This document shows, one piece after another, positions 36,420 to 51,892 of a stretch of DNA of 64,000 nucleotides (positions within the stretch are counted from its first letter, which is position 1; every line of letters starts with the position of its first letter). Origin of the DNA: Castanea sativa. Lineage: Eukaryota; Streptophyta; Magnoliopsida; Fagales; Fagaceae. A program made the position numbers and the translations under genes. Below the pieces are notes generated by a model. The model searched no databases and had not been told where the DNA came from. It saw only the letters and a program-made list of their open reading frames with translations. The DNA lies in NCBI RefSeq assembly GCF_040712315.1, contig NC_134016.1, positions 8,655,282 through 8,719,281 of the forward strand, in the 5' to 3' direction.

Positions 36420-38275
36420 GAAGGTTAACACTTGTTCTTGCACTATAGTATTCTCACTCTCTCTCTCTCTCTCTTCTCTTCTTTTTAATCCTTCATCCCC
36501 TTTCTTATAGGGATCTCTTTCCTTTATGTAGTTATCCAGGTTGCATCCTGGCCTTCCACTTGGAGGGCCAAAGTTATTCATTCAAATACTTGTCCCATCA
36601 GAGCCTTACTAGAAGGTTTCTCAGTTAGGCTATGAGCTATAATGATACTGTTCAGAGGTCATTCCACCATTAATGTGGCCAGCTAAATGGGTGCAGAGTA
36701 TTGAATGTGGAGGTGATGGATGCTTTATTTGTACTCTTCCTTCATCCACTTAATGACAAACTTTCCTTCCTTTCCTCGGTTACGTGTCTAGTGGTTATGG
36801 ATGGCAATAAAAGTCCGACCCGCGGGTACCCAGTTTGGCCCGACCATAATGGGTCGGATTTTACCTGCCCAATAAATAATAGGGTCAGGAATGGGTTTTT
36901 AAAAAAAACCGAAGCGAGTCTGGGTTTTTGTCATACCCGGCCCGAACCCGACCCGTTTAAGTATAAAATTACCCAAAACTCCTTTTATATATATGTATAA
37001 AAACTAAAAAAAAAAAATCCTGCTTGACTACTTCCTCTCATATTCCACACTCAACCTTCACAGCCTCACTTTCCTCTCCCTCTCTCACACACGGACTCAC
37101 GCTCACCCTCTTCTCCCTCTCTCACTCACGGACTCAACGTCTCAACCTCAAGCTCTGACCTTTGTCACCGCCGCCATCACACGATCTCATCGCCGGCCTC
37201 AAGCTCTGTCATCGTCAGTCTCAAGCTCTGTCACCGCCAATTTCAAGATCATCACAGGTTTTTTTCTCTCTTTCTTTGTCTTCTCTGCGCTCCGATCTGT
37301 CTTCTCCAAGTGTAGCTTAGCCAAGATTTGCCATCGCCAAGATCTCTTTTTTTCTTTCTTTCTTTTTTTTAGGTTCGTTACTTGGTGCCCGAAAGGGTAT
37401 TATTGTGTATATTCATTTGTGGGATTTATTTTGTAGATTTTTTGAACTTGATGTAATGATCCCAGATTTGGATTTAGGGGATTTATTTTGTATATATTTG
37501 AACTTGTGGCAAATCTTGTTGTAAGGAAGAATTTTTTTTTTTTTTTTATATTTGGATTATATATATAGGATTTATGTATGAGTTTGTGATTTTTATGTAT
37601 TATTTCTTGTGATTTCTATATTTGAGTTTGTGATTTTGAAAGGGAAAATGAGAAATCTAAAAGTAAATTATTGTAGATTTATGTGAAATTTGAAATCTAA
37701 AATTATTGTAGAAATCTAAAATAATTATTGTAAATTAAATTAGTGTAGAAATCTAAAATAATTATTGTAAATTAAATTAGTGTAGAAATCTAAGATTTAT
37801 TAAATTAATTACGGAAATTTCTTTTAAAAAAATTGAGCCACGGTTTAGGCCCTGAGGACTTAGGATTGGGCCTAAAGGGGGCGAGGGCCGCGGGCCCCTA
37901 GGGCTCGACAGGGCGGGTTTGGATCTAAAAAAATTTGTTTATTAAATGGGTCAGGTCCGGGTAATGGATACAGGCCCGCGGGTCAGGTCCGGGTATAAAG
38001 ATACCCAGCCCGAACCCGACTCGTTGCCATTCCTACTAGTGGTCTTCATGGCTAGACCTCGGCCCTTCTAAGAACGTATCAGTATCCTTAGGTTCCTCGG
38101 GCATGCCGATCATCTCAAGTTTTGTGATTGCATTATCATGTTTGCTTTGAGAACTCCTTGAAAAAACTTTCCAAGGTGTGCCCCTTTTGTCTTAATCTCT
38201 TCTAGTTTATTCTTGTCCTCGGTGTGCATGCTCTTGTCCTCGATTTCCCATCCTCCCACACTACTATTCACAAAT
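36420..38275 (-). mobile_element. LTR-like sequence in reverse orientation, split by a MITE
   Basis: Reverse-complemented, 36500-36700 carries the GCATTAATG-like and CTGAACAGT core of the solo LTRs at 41756 and 50818. Its end near 38269 (CCTCCCACA) matches their TGTGGGGG start. The left boundary is not resolved. Relative to unit I, everything from about 36017 to 38278 is extra sequence. Confidence 0.5.
36796..38035. mobile_element. Non-autonomous hAT-like element, 1240 bp
   Basis: The ends TATGGATGGCAA and TTGCCATTCCTA are inverted, with a perfect 8-bp duplication CTAGTGGT at 36788-36795 and 38036-38043. Subterminal regions are rich in CCCGACCCGCGGGTACCC-like words. The middle (about 37040-37260) is C/T- and CG-rich, unlike anything nearby, with short repeats of CTCAAGCTCTGTCAYCG, ahead of A/T-rich filler. 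No transposase frame. Confidence 0.82.
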
Positions 38276-38360
38276 TCTGTAAAATAAAAAAGCTAAAAGT
38301 TAGAGATAAATTTACAATAAATTGCTTCATGAAAATTCAATCCATGCCAAAACCTTCAAA

Positions 38361-38469
38361 TTAGGTTGTCGTAGGCTCATCTTGGCCAAAACCTTCTAAT
38401 CCTCATCAAATGGAAAGCACGGGCAATCTTAGCTCTACTACTCCCGCTACTACTTTCCATGTATGTCCA

Positions 38470-38506
<37 letters not shown>

Positions 38507-40391
38507 GCTTCACTTCCTTTTCCTATTCTCAAATAATTCTATCTTGTTTTTCATAGCACAAAGCCTAGTCTTCAACAAATTCAACCTCACCTCAAACAAC
38601 TTCTCTTCATCTTTCTCGTAAAGCCAACCCTTCTCCCACCCTACCAAAACCTTCTCAAACTCTTCTACCTTGTTTCTTTTCACATGTTCCTCGGATTTAT
38701 CAACACCTTCATCTTCTTCTTCATATTCACACTACAAGAAATGAGGGTTATAGCCGCGTTTCTAAAATGCAGCTATAGGTTGTAGTCGAGTTTTCTATAG
38801 CCGCGTTTACAAACGGGGCTTATACTATGCGACAATAAGCCCTACGGGTCTATAGCCGCGTTCTTTAACCGTGGCTATAGGTTGGGCCCTATGGTTGCAT
38901 TTTTCCAACCACAGCTATAGGCCCGCTTTGGGCTGCGTTTAAAGCGTGGTTATAGCCTAGACATAGCTGCGTTTTCTAAAACGTGGCTAGAGGCTCAAAC
39001 TTGTAGCTGTGTTTCTTAAAACGCGGCTATAGACCATCTTTGGGCTGCGTTTAGAAACACGATTAAATCCCCCTACATTGGTTTTGTCTATAGTCGCGTT
39101 TCTAAATCTCTCATTCCTGCCCAAATAATTTATATAAACAGTTCCCAACCAATAATTATCTACAAGCACTCAACAAAAAATATACATAAACAGTTTCTAA
39201 CCAATTGCTAGCAAATAGATAATTTCATTGCCAAATCCAAACAAGCTCCCAATAAAAAATTGTGAAAAAATTTTTACATCACAAAAAATATAGAACAAGG
39301 ATTTTTTACATCACAAAAAATTACCAGCAAGCATCATAGCTTCTTCAACATAAGGTAGGCTCGAGGCAGTGGTTCTTCTTCAGGGTGCTTGTAGATCTCA
39401 ATACTACAAGGCCATGATTGAATTATGTCAGCACCATACAAAAGATTTCTAGCTATCTAATTGATGCGTTACGAGGAAAGAGAGATATGAAAATATAAAT
39501 GCAAAACAAATTCAGTATAATCAAACAACATACAATTTTCAAAACAAATTAAGTATATGCCATCTTCAGAACAAAAATGCAAACAGGTTTTATAAGAAAC
39601 AAATCAACCAAGTACATATGAACTTAACGAAGTAATAGTAATAAAAGAGCTCAATCAACTGTAATGTGGCATTCCAACTGAAGAAAAAAGGGGAGAGGGT
39701 GGATTTTTAACAATATATCTGTTTATACTGATATTTTACAATAGAAAAACAAATCATCACAAACTAAAACATTTATTAACTTTAACCAAATTGACTGACA
39801 ACCAATATTACAACTTAATACAAGTCAAAAGAAAGATGAATGTCTCTTTGATGAAGAAAATTCAAAGCAACCCATGGTACCTAAATGGTCATTGTGGGTG
39901 CAAAAGCAATATCGATTCTCTGACTACATATGTCCTAAATTTATTGTTTTCATGCTTTCATGATTTTATTCAACTAATGTTCACTTGAAAGGTTTTTGGA
40001 AGAAAGATACTTTCCTGTCAAGATTCATGGTTGAAATTTTCTAATTTGATTTTATGTCTTACAATACATCTAATTCCCTGTCTAGAATATGATCATATTC
40101 TTCTTCCTTATTATTATTCTTTTCCTCGTTCACAAAAGGATTTTTTTTTTAATGTATTCCACTGTGGTTTTTGTAATTGTTAAGTATTTGTATTTTCTAC
40201 CACATCTTCTTGACTTTCAGGTAATGTGTCGACGTTCCCGTCAGGCCCATGAGATATTACACAAACTGGGATGTGGCACAATTGTGAGAGTTCATTGGCT
40301 TTCTTCATCATAGTAGGTTTCTCTTCTTGTATGATGTTTCTCTGGCTCTTTGACTATTTTGCGGCTCATGTTGTTCTTGTTCAGCCCCCAT
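38361..40391 (-). pseudogene. MADS-like gene, unit III copy, disrupted
   Basis: Two pieces match the unit I gene. 40101-40391 encodes the N-terminal part (ATG at 40389-40391, one acidic MGAEQEQHEPQ unit, then RARETSYKK). 38361-38729 encodes the C-terminal half with a TTA array where unit I has its poly-Asn codons. A one-base loss after the AAGAAGAGAAACC stretch shifts the frame, and a 1.36-kb insertion (38730-40092) splits the acidic region. Its upstream sequence is cut away 23 bp before the start codon by the 13.2-kb CACTA-like element and continues at 53621. This copy has only one acidic unit, so the doubling in unit I is probably recent. Confidence 0.8.
38730..40092. mobile_element. CACTACAAG-type insertion with unusual right end
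   Basis: The left end CACTACAAGAAATGAGGG is a typical plant CACTA terminus, followed by about 350 bp of repeated TATAGCCGCGTTT...AAACGCGGCTATAG palindromes (38750-39110). The right end shows no matching inverted terminus. Instead TCATATTC is repeated at 38721-38728 and 40093-40100. The element may be truncated or a composite. The A/T-rich interior contains a 33-codon minus-strand frame discussed in the findings. Confidence 0.6.
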
Positions 40392-40761
40392 TGAATTGAG
40401 AGCACTAACTAGAAGTCACTACAACAAACATGAGCTTTTTCAACTGTTGAAAATTCACATATGTATTTTTGCAGTTGGCATAACTGTTGAAATAAGTGGT
40501 GAGAAATTCACATATGTATTTCCACAATTGGCATAGCTGTTGAAATAAGTGGAAAATAGTTGAAGTAAATTTCACATGCCAACTGATTAAATAGGGATAG
40601 TTTATATCAATAGTTGGATTAATGTTGAAAAAAAGAAATTAAATATTTAATCAACGAGTTATAAATGTTGAAAATAAAAACACAGAGCTTATATAGGTAT
40701 TTTACTATTAAATATTTTTATCCTACAATTGCTCCCTCTCTCTCTCTCTCTCTCTCTCTTC

Positions 40762-40965
40762 TGTTATTTTCTAGGCAACTAAACAGAATCCAATCACTCT
40801 TCTCTCGCTCTTGCTCTCGCTCTCATTCTCTCATATATCTAGGCGGTCAATTTTCATGTTATTTTCTAGGCAACCAAACAAAATTCAATCGCTCCCTCTC
40901 TCTTGCCCTCGCTCTCTCATAGTTCTTGGTGGTCGATTTTCCTGTTATTTTCTAGGCAACCAAAC
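40762..40965. repeat. Tandem repeat of about 90 bp
   Basis: Three starts of TGTTATTTTCTAGGCAACYA at 40762, 40857 and 40943, with CT-rich spacers. They follow a CT microsatellite (40735-40760). The frames through it are Ser/Leu-rich artefacts. Confidence 0.7.
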
Positions 40966-41755
40966 AGATTCTCAATTCAATTTTTCTATTCTCCCTCTTA
41001 TTAGGTTTTTTTTTTCTATTTCTCTCAATTTAATTGTTTTAAAAACTTATTTATGATCAGTTTTTTTTTTTTTTAGACTCAAATTTTGGCCATACTCTGT
41101 TATTCGCTTGGAAGATTTTGAACTATTGTGGTTTTTGTTCTTGAATTTGAAATGCTTCGTCAAAATTGAATTTGTGGTTTTGTTTATTGTGTGCTTTCAA
41201 TGTGATTGCAAGTGCATTGGGAGTTCAGCTCAATGAATGGTCAAGGAGGTTCAAATTTCACTATCTGTGGGATTGAAAGCTAGAATGTTTGTGAGTTCAA
41301 ATTACAAGTGCTTGGTAAGTTCTTTAGCTGAGTGTGAGAGATGCTTCTTTGAGGGTGCTCTCAAAAAGAGATTTGGTTGCTTAGGGCGCCTCTCTTTTGG
41401 GTAATTTTGTAGATTCGCCACTTACTTTTCACACCAAAAAAAAATACAATTACATGTCCAAAAATACCTCACATTCATTAATTGATCATACAATTACATC
41501 TTGGTAGAATAACTTTACAAGGCTTTGGTCCTAATACAATCTATGTAAAAATTACAAAGTTTTGATCCCAGTTATAATCTACCAAAACAAAAGATAAAAC
41601 ACTAATCTACTATCCAAAAACCTAAGTTTGGGGGCTAGGTTACAGAATGAGAAGGTGTTAGGCACTCATTCCATCCAGAGGAAGTCTAGTCTTCTAGACT
41701 CTAAATGACTATTAAATACCCATATTCAAAGTATGAAATGTTATGCAATAGATGT

Positions 41756-42565
41756 TGTGGGGGAGATGGGTTCAGGATTACATATTTATATGCATATTGG
41801 GTCGAATGCCCAATTCGAGGACATTAAGCAATCCAAGAATGGGCAAACATCTTAATAAGGGTGCGTGTTAGTTTATAGAGAAGCAAAGTCTGATCGTGAT
41901 CATTTGAGAAGTTGGTCCGAGGAGGAATATCTCCTCGAATCAGCTAAGCAGAGGTCAGAATGTGATATCTTCCATCTAGAGGCAACGTCCCATGAGACTC
42001 TATTGATAAGGATGTGCATCACAGGGGTATAGGACAAAGGAAAATCATGAAATATCTAAAGAAAAAGCTGATGCCACTGCATTGAATACTCTGCAGCTAA
42101 CTCTCTGGCTGCATTAATGAGGAAGTGATTAGCATGGCGCAGCCTTATAACTATCTTCAAAAGTTTCAAGAAGGGGCTGATGGGACAAGTATCATGCCCG
42201 GAATCTGATCCATACGTGGAGGGTAGAGAGAGGAGAGATAGGAGTATAAAAGGAAGTGGAAAACCCCAGGATAGGGGGATCAAGAGGAAAAGAAAGAAAA
42301 CACTGTAGACATAAGAACAATATTTGTAATATGTCTTTTAAAAAGAGAAATATAATATCCAATCTCCTCGGCTTGAGTCTGAGAACAGTTTTCATTATAC
42401 AAATTATCCAATTTGTATCATATTGTGATCTAGCCCATTGACTTTATTATCTAAACTCACTAAAATCTAGATTTCTAACCCACTCTTTACAAATTCATTG
42501 TATTTGGCTTTTTTGGGCCTATTCCTTTCCTATTTTTGGGCTTATGTGCAAATTGAGTCCTTACA
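41756..42565 (+). mobile_element. Solo LTR, 810 bp
   Basis: It begins TGTGGGGGAGATGGG and ends GAGTCCTTACA, with flanks GATGT (41751-41755) and GATGC (42566-42570), a 5-bp duplication with one change. It shares its start, the GCATTAATGAGGAA core and the TTACA end with the solo LTR at 50818. Confidence 0.68.
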
Positions 42566-42689
42566 GATGCTATGTCAAATCCTAGATCTAGGGTTAAACT
42601 TTTATTCAAGAACCTTAGATCTGCCATTTTATTTTCTATGATAAAATTTGATGAGAATAGTTAATGAAAATTTTAATTTTGAGTGTCCA

Positions 42690-43345
42690 TAAAAGGAAAA
42701 AAAAAAGAACGGATTTTAAATAAAAATTCAAATCTGATTGGGATTTTTTAGTGTGGGAAAAAAACTAAATTTTATTTTGAAAACACAAATTTTTATTGAG
42801 AGATGCAGATCTGATTTTGATTAAAAAAACAGTCAAATTTTTATTTTTAAAAAAATGCAGATCAGATTCTGTATTAAAAACATACCAGATTTTTATTTGA
42901 AAAAATGCAGATCAGATTTTTTTATTAAAAATAAAGAAGATTTTTATTTGAAAAAATGCAGATCAGATTTTTTATTAAAAGCAAACCAGATTTTTATTTG
43001 GAAAAATGCAGATAAGATTTTTTATTAAAAACAGACCAGATTTCTTTTTGGAAAAATGCAGATCAGTTTTTTATTAAAAATAGAGCAGATTTTTATTTGA
43101 AAAAATGCAAATAAGATTTTATTAAAAACAGAGCAGATTTTTATTTGAAAAAATATATATCAAATTTTTTATTAAAAGCAGACCAGATTTATACTTGGAA
43201 AAATGCAGATCAGTTTTTTATTAAAAAAAGAGAAGATTTTTATTTGAAAAAAAGGCAGATCAGATTTTATTAAAAACAGAGCAGATTTTTATTTGAAAAA
43301 ATGCAGATCAGATTTTATTAATAAAATTTAGATCAAACTTTACGA
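42690..43345. repeat. AAATGCAGATCAGATTTT minisatellite
   Basis: About 11-12 degenerate tandem units of 50-60 bp, each with GATTTTTATTTGAAAAAATG, CAGATCAGATTTT and TTATTAAAAACAGA. The units are contiguous and diverged, with no constant-length spacers. Confidence 0.8.
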
Positions 43346-44919
43346 ATAAAATTTAGATCTGGTTTTACTTTGAAAAAGAAACAAAGAGGGAAAAAAACAT
43401 ATCTGACTCATAATAAAAAAAAATGAAGAAAACTTGCAAATTTGATTTTAGTTTTTTTACAAAAACACAAAGAAAATTTTCAAATTTAAAATTCTAAGCC
43501 AAGATTCAACCCTAGATCTAGACATGTTCGTTAATTAATCATGTGAAAACTTTTGAAAGAAAAAGAGAACATGTGATGACATACGAGAAACATGATTATT
43601 TAAACATAAAAGAAAACATCATGTCCATGGAAACTAAAACATATATGAATGCATGTTATGGAAACAAAGTTAGAGTTATACCTGCATGAACTTAATCCTC
43701 AAGGAAAGATTTCCTTAAAGAGAAACAATCTTTTTAAGGATTTAAATGAAGCCTCTTAACAAAAAAGAAGTTCCTAAAGTAGGGTTTCAAAACTTCTTTA
43801 ACGTAAGGGGAGAGAAAAGTTAGAAAAAGAAGGGTAAAAAAGAAGGGCCTAAATGTTGGGAGGCCTCCCCTATTTATAGAGGTGTTAGTTGCTTAAAAAT
43901 AAGCTAGGTTTGCTTAAAAATTAATTCCAATCAGCTTTAAAAAGCAAAAAACATAGGGGAAAAAAATTAGGGGAAAATCCTATAAAAAAATTGAAATAAA
44001 AATAAAAAGATCTGGATAAGAGTAAGTTGATTTTTCAGATCAAAACAAGTTTCAGTATTTTGGTCATATCTTTTAACTCATCTCAAAGTGATAATTAGGA
44101 CTTTTAAAATAATTATTTTGAATATAATAATCCCAAAGGCCTAATTATCTACCGTCTGTAAATATTAGCAACTTATTTTTTTTAATCCCATTCAACAAAT
44201 CTCACTTTAAGAAAAATACTTAACCAATCACAAAAATTCATTTAATTAATTTTAATCATTAACCAAACAAAATTAATTAATCACACGTGATCGGCTTCAC
44301 CCCATTCAATGCAAACCGTGAAAACTTGATCTCGTGATATCTTTCAATCCGAAGGTCCGATTTGGAAATTGGGCATACTATTGCGACCATTATAATCTCA
44401 AGATTATTTTTATGATATGCAATGAATGAATTAATGCATGTAATGCAACTATGATTTTTTCGGGTATATGAATGGTCATTCTAGCCATCTTTCATGATTA
44501 AATTATGGGTGCAAAATTAAGTGTCTATACTGAGCTTCATGCTTAATGTGGTTCTAATTTTTAATTTGTCAGTTTTTTATTTTTGACCAAATTTGTGATG
44601 AATCGGAGTAGTTGTGACCTCACCACTATGAATTATTATTGTCTTGCATATGGATTTAGAATAAATTCTTTTGTAGTGGACACTAGCATGCCTTTTTTGA
44701 TGTAATAGCATATTCAATCACCCATAATTTTAAGAGGGCTGTTAGTGACAATAATACTAACCAATTAATTCCCTCTGTCTGTATCAAGTGGATTTATGCA
44801 TATGAGACACCACTTTATTGCATTGTCGCTTTACAGTCCATCTGAAGTAGATTTGCATATCACTAGACATCATCATATTTTCAACTCAAAAAGGCATGTC
44901 AGAAAGGGCTATGATGGAG

Positions 44920-45340
44920 ATATGCTATGTGTATTGCAGATATATGTTGGAGAGTCGTGACCATTTGTCTTTTGAATGTTCATTTGCATGCAGAATTTGG
45001 TCTTAGCTACTGCATCTGTGTGGTGTGAACCAAGATACGTTCACCTGGGCTGAAGTTCTTAATAATTCCCCTTAACTAATCTGCAGAAAAGAGGGTTCAA
45101 ATCCTCTCTTTGTAAACTAGTTTGGGTTGCATCAATGTATCATGTTTGGATTCAGAGAAATGCTAGTGTTTAATGGAAGAATCTTGTTAGAGGAGTCTCT
45201 AATGCATCAGATCAAAGATTATGTGAGGTTGTGTGCAGGTAGTTACAAAGTAGTGACCAATTCACATTGTTATAGGGTCTTATGTAGTAAGTGGAACATT
45301 TCTTTCTCTGTTTTGAGTGCTAGAACAGGTTAAGGATTGC
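44920..45340 (+). pseudogene. LINE reverse transcriptase 3' remnant (zf-RVT region)
   Basis: Conceptual translation gives RYMLESRDHLSFECSFACRIW then, after stops and a frame change, LVWVASMYHVWIQRNASVFNG and HQIKDYVRL. This fits the zinc-finger region found behind plant LINE reverse transcriptases (E..DHLFF.C.F...IW ... YH.W..RN...F). No reverse transcriptase core or poly(A) tail was recognised; it is a short dead scrap within the CACTA-like element. Confidence 0.6.
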
Positions 45341-45695
45341 TGTATGACTTCTGACCCTGTGCTGTTGGAGTCTCAGGTTTCCCCTACTAAGAATTGGTGT
45401 TTATATTTCTAGTTTGATTTGTTGATCAATAATATTACTAATTCATTATAAAAACTAAGGGTGGAAACATCATCAAGGAGAAAAATGAACTTATTAGGGG
45501 TCATCAAGACCCCTAGTAAAAACCATTGAACTTTGCTTTTACAATCTCAAATTTTTTTATTGGGTCTTTTGTTTTTGTTCTGAAAATGGTGTTTTAGTTT
45601 AATTTTTTTTTATATAGGTTTGTGTTTGATTGTGGATTTTTAAGGTTTGAGTTTGTATTTTTGATATGGGGTTGTGTTTTTGTGCGGATTTTTAA

Positions 45696-48375
<2,680 letters not shown>

Positions 48376-49756
48376 TGTTAGGATTAGTGCTCTTAAATCC
48401 TATTGTATGATGCTATGTATAACTTAATGTTATGATTAATAAAGTTGTTTTGGTATTATATAAAATAATGGTAACATGAATATTTGAACATTATCATATA
48501 GTCCATGAGATGCATATTATGTGATTTAGTTACAGAAGATATAAATCACAAATTCTTTATAAACTCAGAATTCTAGTTCGTAGTCGGTGATGAAATTGGG
48601 CATTTCATTTGTGAAAATTATTACATATCAACTAAGATGATTTGTCTTAATCATGGAAGTGGAGATTTCTAATTGATATGTTGATATGTTTTAAGAGTTA
48701 AGACATATTGAACTGATCACTATGAGATTTATTATTCTCCTAACGACTGTCAAATGAATAATAAATCTCACGACTTCTATTTACATCAACTCTTAATCCT
48801 AAGAGAATAATGGACCTGATCATGAAGTATTGGTTGCTTTGATATATCAGGAATGAGATTTAAAGTCACAATCAAAACATCAGTATATTAGGCAGCCCCA
48901 TTTAATGTTGATGGAACATATATTCTCAAGATGGAATTGATAATCTCTTAACGGAGATATAAAATATTCCTTTAAGATAGTTTTAATTGGTTTGGTTATT
49001 CAGAGTATTAGACCTAACTACTTTAGTAAGAAGTTACTAAAGTATATATTTATGAAATTGTATTTCATAAATATATGATGAATAACTTAAAGGATTAAAT
49101 CAGGTACTCAAGGATTAAGATGTAATCTTCAAAGTGGCAGTCAACATTCATGATTTTGTATTACTACAAATATTTTATGAAGGGGCTGCATGTATAATAA
49201 AGTCTTGGGATATAATTTATTAATAAGGCCTAGAATGCAATTATATTTATATAGTGATATTGAATATAAGTAATGGTAACTTTGGCCTTGTCAAGAGTTA
49301 ATAGAAAAACCCAAGATTCATTGGAGCTAAAGTCTTATTTGTTCCCTTTTGGTCCTACTCCAAATCACATACTAAAGCCAAATTGGAATAGCTCAAAAGG
49401 CTAGTCCAATTAGATAATCAGTTAAATATAAGAGGAGAAACATACAAAATTTGATGAAACACTATTGTGTGAAATGAAATGGTGTGTATGTGAATGTAAG
49501 CCACTCTCTTATTCTCCCTTGGAAATTGATTGAGAGACCACACTTCTTTGGCATTAAGTGGAATTGGAATAAAAATTAAAAGTATTCTCAAGTACTTCTA
49601 ATATTTGGTTTTGAATTTCATCGCATCAAGGTATACTATCTTTTTCTTGAACTCTGAAATTTACATAGTACATGTTAACAATTGCGAATAAAGTAGATCC
49701 GTTAATTTTCCACTGCGTATGTTTTGTATGCGATATGAACATGTGTTTTTCCAACA
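48376..49756 (+). mobile_element. 5' LTR of a Copia element
   Basis: It starts TGTTAGGATTAGTGC and ends TTTTTCCAACA, directly before a primer-binding site. It is 1381 bp and matches the solo LTR at 29942-33570 and the partial one at 22024. No 3' LTR is present in the window. Confidence 0.85.
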
Positions 49757-49772
49757 ATTGGTATCAGAGCGG
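49757..49772 (+). promoter_or_regulatory. Primer-binding site of the Copia element
   Basis: ATTGGTATCAGAGCGG directly behind the LTR is the standard sequence complementary to the 3' end of initiator Met-tRNA used by plant Copia elements. Confidence 0.85.
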
Positions 49773-50089
49773 TCTTCAATTTCAAATTTGTATAACATGT
49801 TTTGTGAGTTTTGGAATCAAATATAGTAATTTCATGATGTTAGAAGATTATACAATTAATTTTCTACATAATTATTGACATTATTGTTTGATGAAAACTG
49901 AAATTGATATTATGATGTTATTTAAGTTTGATATTAAGTATGTTAGATTGAACTTTAAGGCTATAACATAAATGGAATTCAGTTTTAATCTCAATCTCTT
50001 TCTGATGTGATCAAGAAACTATGTTTTGTTCAAGTGAAATGTCAAAAATGGTTACCAGAAAATTTGAAAAAATTCAGTTTTCATGAGTT

Positions 50090-50330
50090 TCAATCGATCA
50101 AGAATCACTTTCGATCGATTGAATGTTCTTTTCGATCGATTGAATGTTCACCCAAGACTTTGTGATGAATTTCTTCAATTTTTTCGATTGATCGAGAATT
50201 CCCTTCAATCAATAAAATGTTTCTTTTCGATCTATCTAATAGGAATCGGGTACTGATCGAGTCATCTAGAAACTTTAAAATGTTTTTTTACGGAGATTTC
50301 AATCGATCGAGAAACATCTTTGACCTATCG
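50090..50330. repeat. GATCGATTGA word cluster in the Copia leader
   Basis: At least five variants of TTCGATCGATTGAA lie between the primer-binding site and gag. The same words cluster at 7428-7600. Confidence 0.6.
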
Positions 50331-50817
50331 AAATGATCTGTTTTTGAATTTTCTAAAAGTTTTAAAACATAAATAAAGTGCAAGGCTATGTGTGATGAGA
50401 TTACACATGATTTTAATTTTAATTTTTTTTTAAACCTTTCTTTTAAAACATCTAGTGGAAAAGAGATACAAGGGTTGGATCTCACGGCCTCCATTGTTAG
50501 TTCATAGTAGTATGAAGTATATACTTTGTCTTTGCTTCAAGCTTAGCATTTTATGCGGAGAGTATTTATTTCATGGTGCTACAAGATTGAACTTCCTGGT
50601 TTATAGTGGTTTGATCAAACATTTCGTCTTAACCTTGAGCTTTGCATTCCATGCAGAGGGTGTTTTGTATCATGGCACTACAAGATAAACCTGATAAGGA
50701 AGATGAAATGTGGCTACACATGATTCTAGATAATGGTATACACTAGACTAAATATTATAGTATCCTCTATGCTGAGTTCTTTCTATTATTATTTAGAGGC
50801 TAAATGTATAATGGCAT

Positions 50818-51351
50818 TGTGGGGGTAAAATGATTAAAACATGTATCTGGGTCTTAGGCCTGATATGGGTGGTATAAGCCCATCCGAGAGTATCCTTAGA
50901 GGCCCACTTGCTGGCTCTTGCTAAGAAGAATGGCGGTGTTGTCCGAGGAGAGGAATCTCCTCAGCACAATCTAGTAAAGATTACAGGGCGCGACATCTTA
51001 ATTGGAAGGAGAGTTCTGGAAAGTCTGTAGGGTAAGAGCATGTTCCACACAGTCATAGAAAGGAAGAACATATGAAAAATATCAAGGAAAAATGCTGCTA
51101 CCACAGCATTAAAGACCCTACACCTACCTCTCTAGCCGCATTAATGGGAAAATGACCTCTGAACAGTGATGATCAGCCTTCCAGCTATTATTGGAAGATT
51201 TTCAGAAAGTGGAGGATGGGACAAGTATCTAAAAGGATGATTTGTGCTACCCGTGGAAGAGGAAGGGAAGAAGAAGAATGATATAAAAGAAAAGAAAAGA
51301 GTATGAGAAGAAAGAAAAAAAAGGAAGGAGGAGGAGGAAAGGAAAAAGGAG

Positions 51352-51388
<37 letters not shown>

Positions 51389-51653
51389 AATTATTGTAGA
51401 CTTGACCTTCAATTTTAGACTATTACTCAGAGAAAGAGTAGCAGAATAAGACTTCCTCGTCTTACGTCCGAGGAAGATTTCTCATTGTTTTCATCCTTTG
51501 ATTGTGTGTGAATTGGCAATCTAGCCCTCCATCTGTACTCCAATATCCTTAAAACCAAGGTTTCAAGCCCACACTCTACAAATGTGATTATATAAGGTCA
51601 TTTGGCCTGAACCCATCACGCGTTTGGGTCTGAGCACTAATTGTGCGCTTACA
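50818..51653 (+). mobile_element. Solo LTR, 836 bp, nested in the Copia element
   Basis: It starts TGTGGGGGTAAAATG and ends TGTGCGCTTACA, flanked by GGCAT (50813-50817) and AGCAT (51654-51658). It lies between the Copia primer-binding site and gag. Same family as 41756-42565. An internal GA-rich array (about 51287-51390) gives Ser-rich antisense frames that are artefacts. Confidence 0.7.
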
Positions 51654-51892
51654 AGCATATTATTAATGTTTGATAAGAGTTATCATGATAGCACTAATTA
51701 TGAGAATAATTCTAGATTAATCGTAGTATTTAATGCTCACTCTATGTTGAGGGATATTGAATATGGATTGGGATATCGTTGCATATTTTATGTTATGGTT
51801 TTATTAAGGTTCCATATCATATGTTTATAAACTAAAATGATAATGTCTGGTTTACTTATTATATTCATGTTTGTTATTTTCATATTTAAATC

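Larger units (their letters stand above)
41390..44535 (-). mobile_element. Gypsy-type LTR-like sequence in reverse orientation
   Basis: On the minus strand it opens near GACACTTAATTTTGCACCC (44505-44525) and closes near GTAAGTGGCGAATC (about 41410-41430). These are wordings I associate with long LTRs of Tat/Ogre-like Gypsy elements (recollection, unchecked). No coding region is visible. It contains the minisatellite at 42690-43345 and is split by the solo LTR 41756-42565. Exact ends were not found. Confidence 0.45.

Noticed and set aside
42690..43345. Regularly spaced repeats resembling a CRISPR array
   Set aside because: Units are contiguous and diverged with no unique fixed-length spacers, and the DNA is plant nuclear.
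45090..45112. T-arm-like AGAGGGTTCAAATCCTCTC, a possible tRNA
   Set aside because: No acceptor stem, D-arm or anticodon arm fits on either side; it lies within the LINE remnant.
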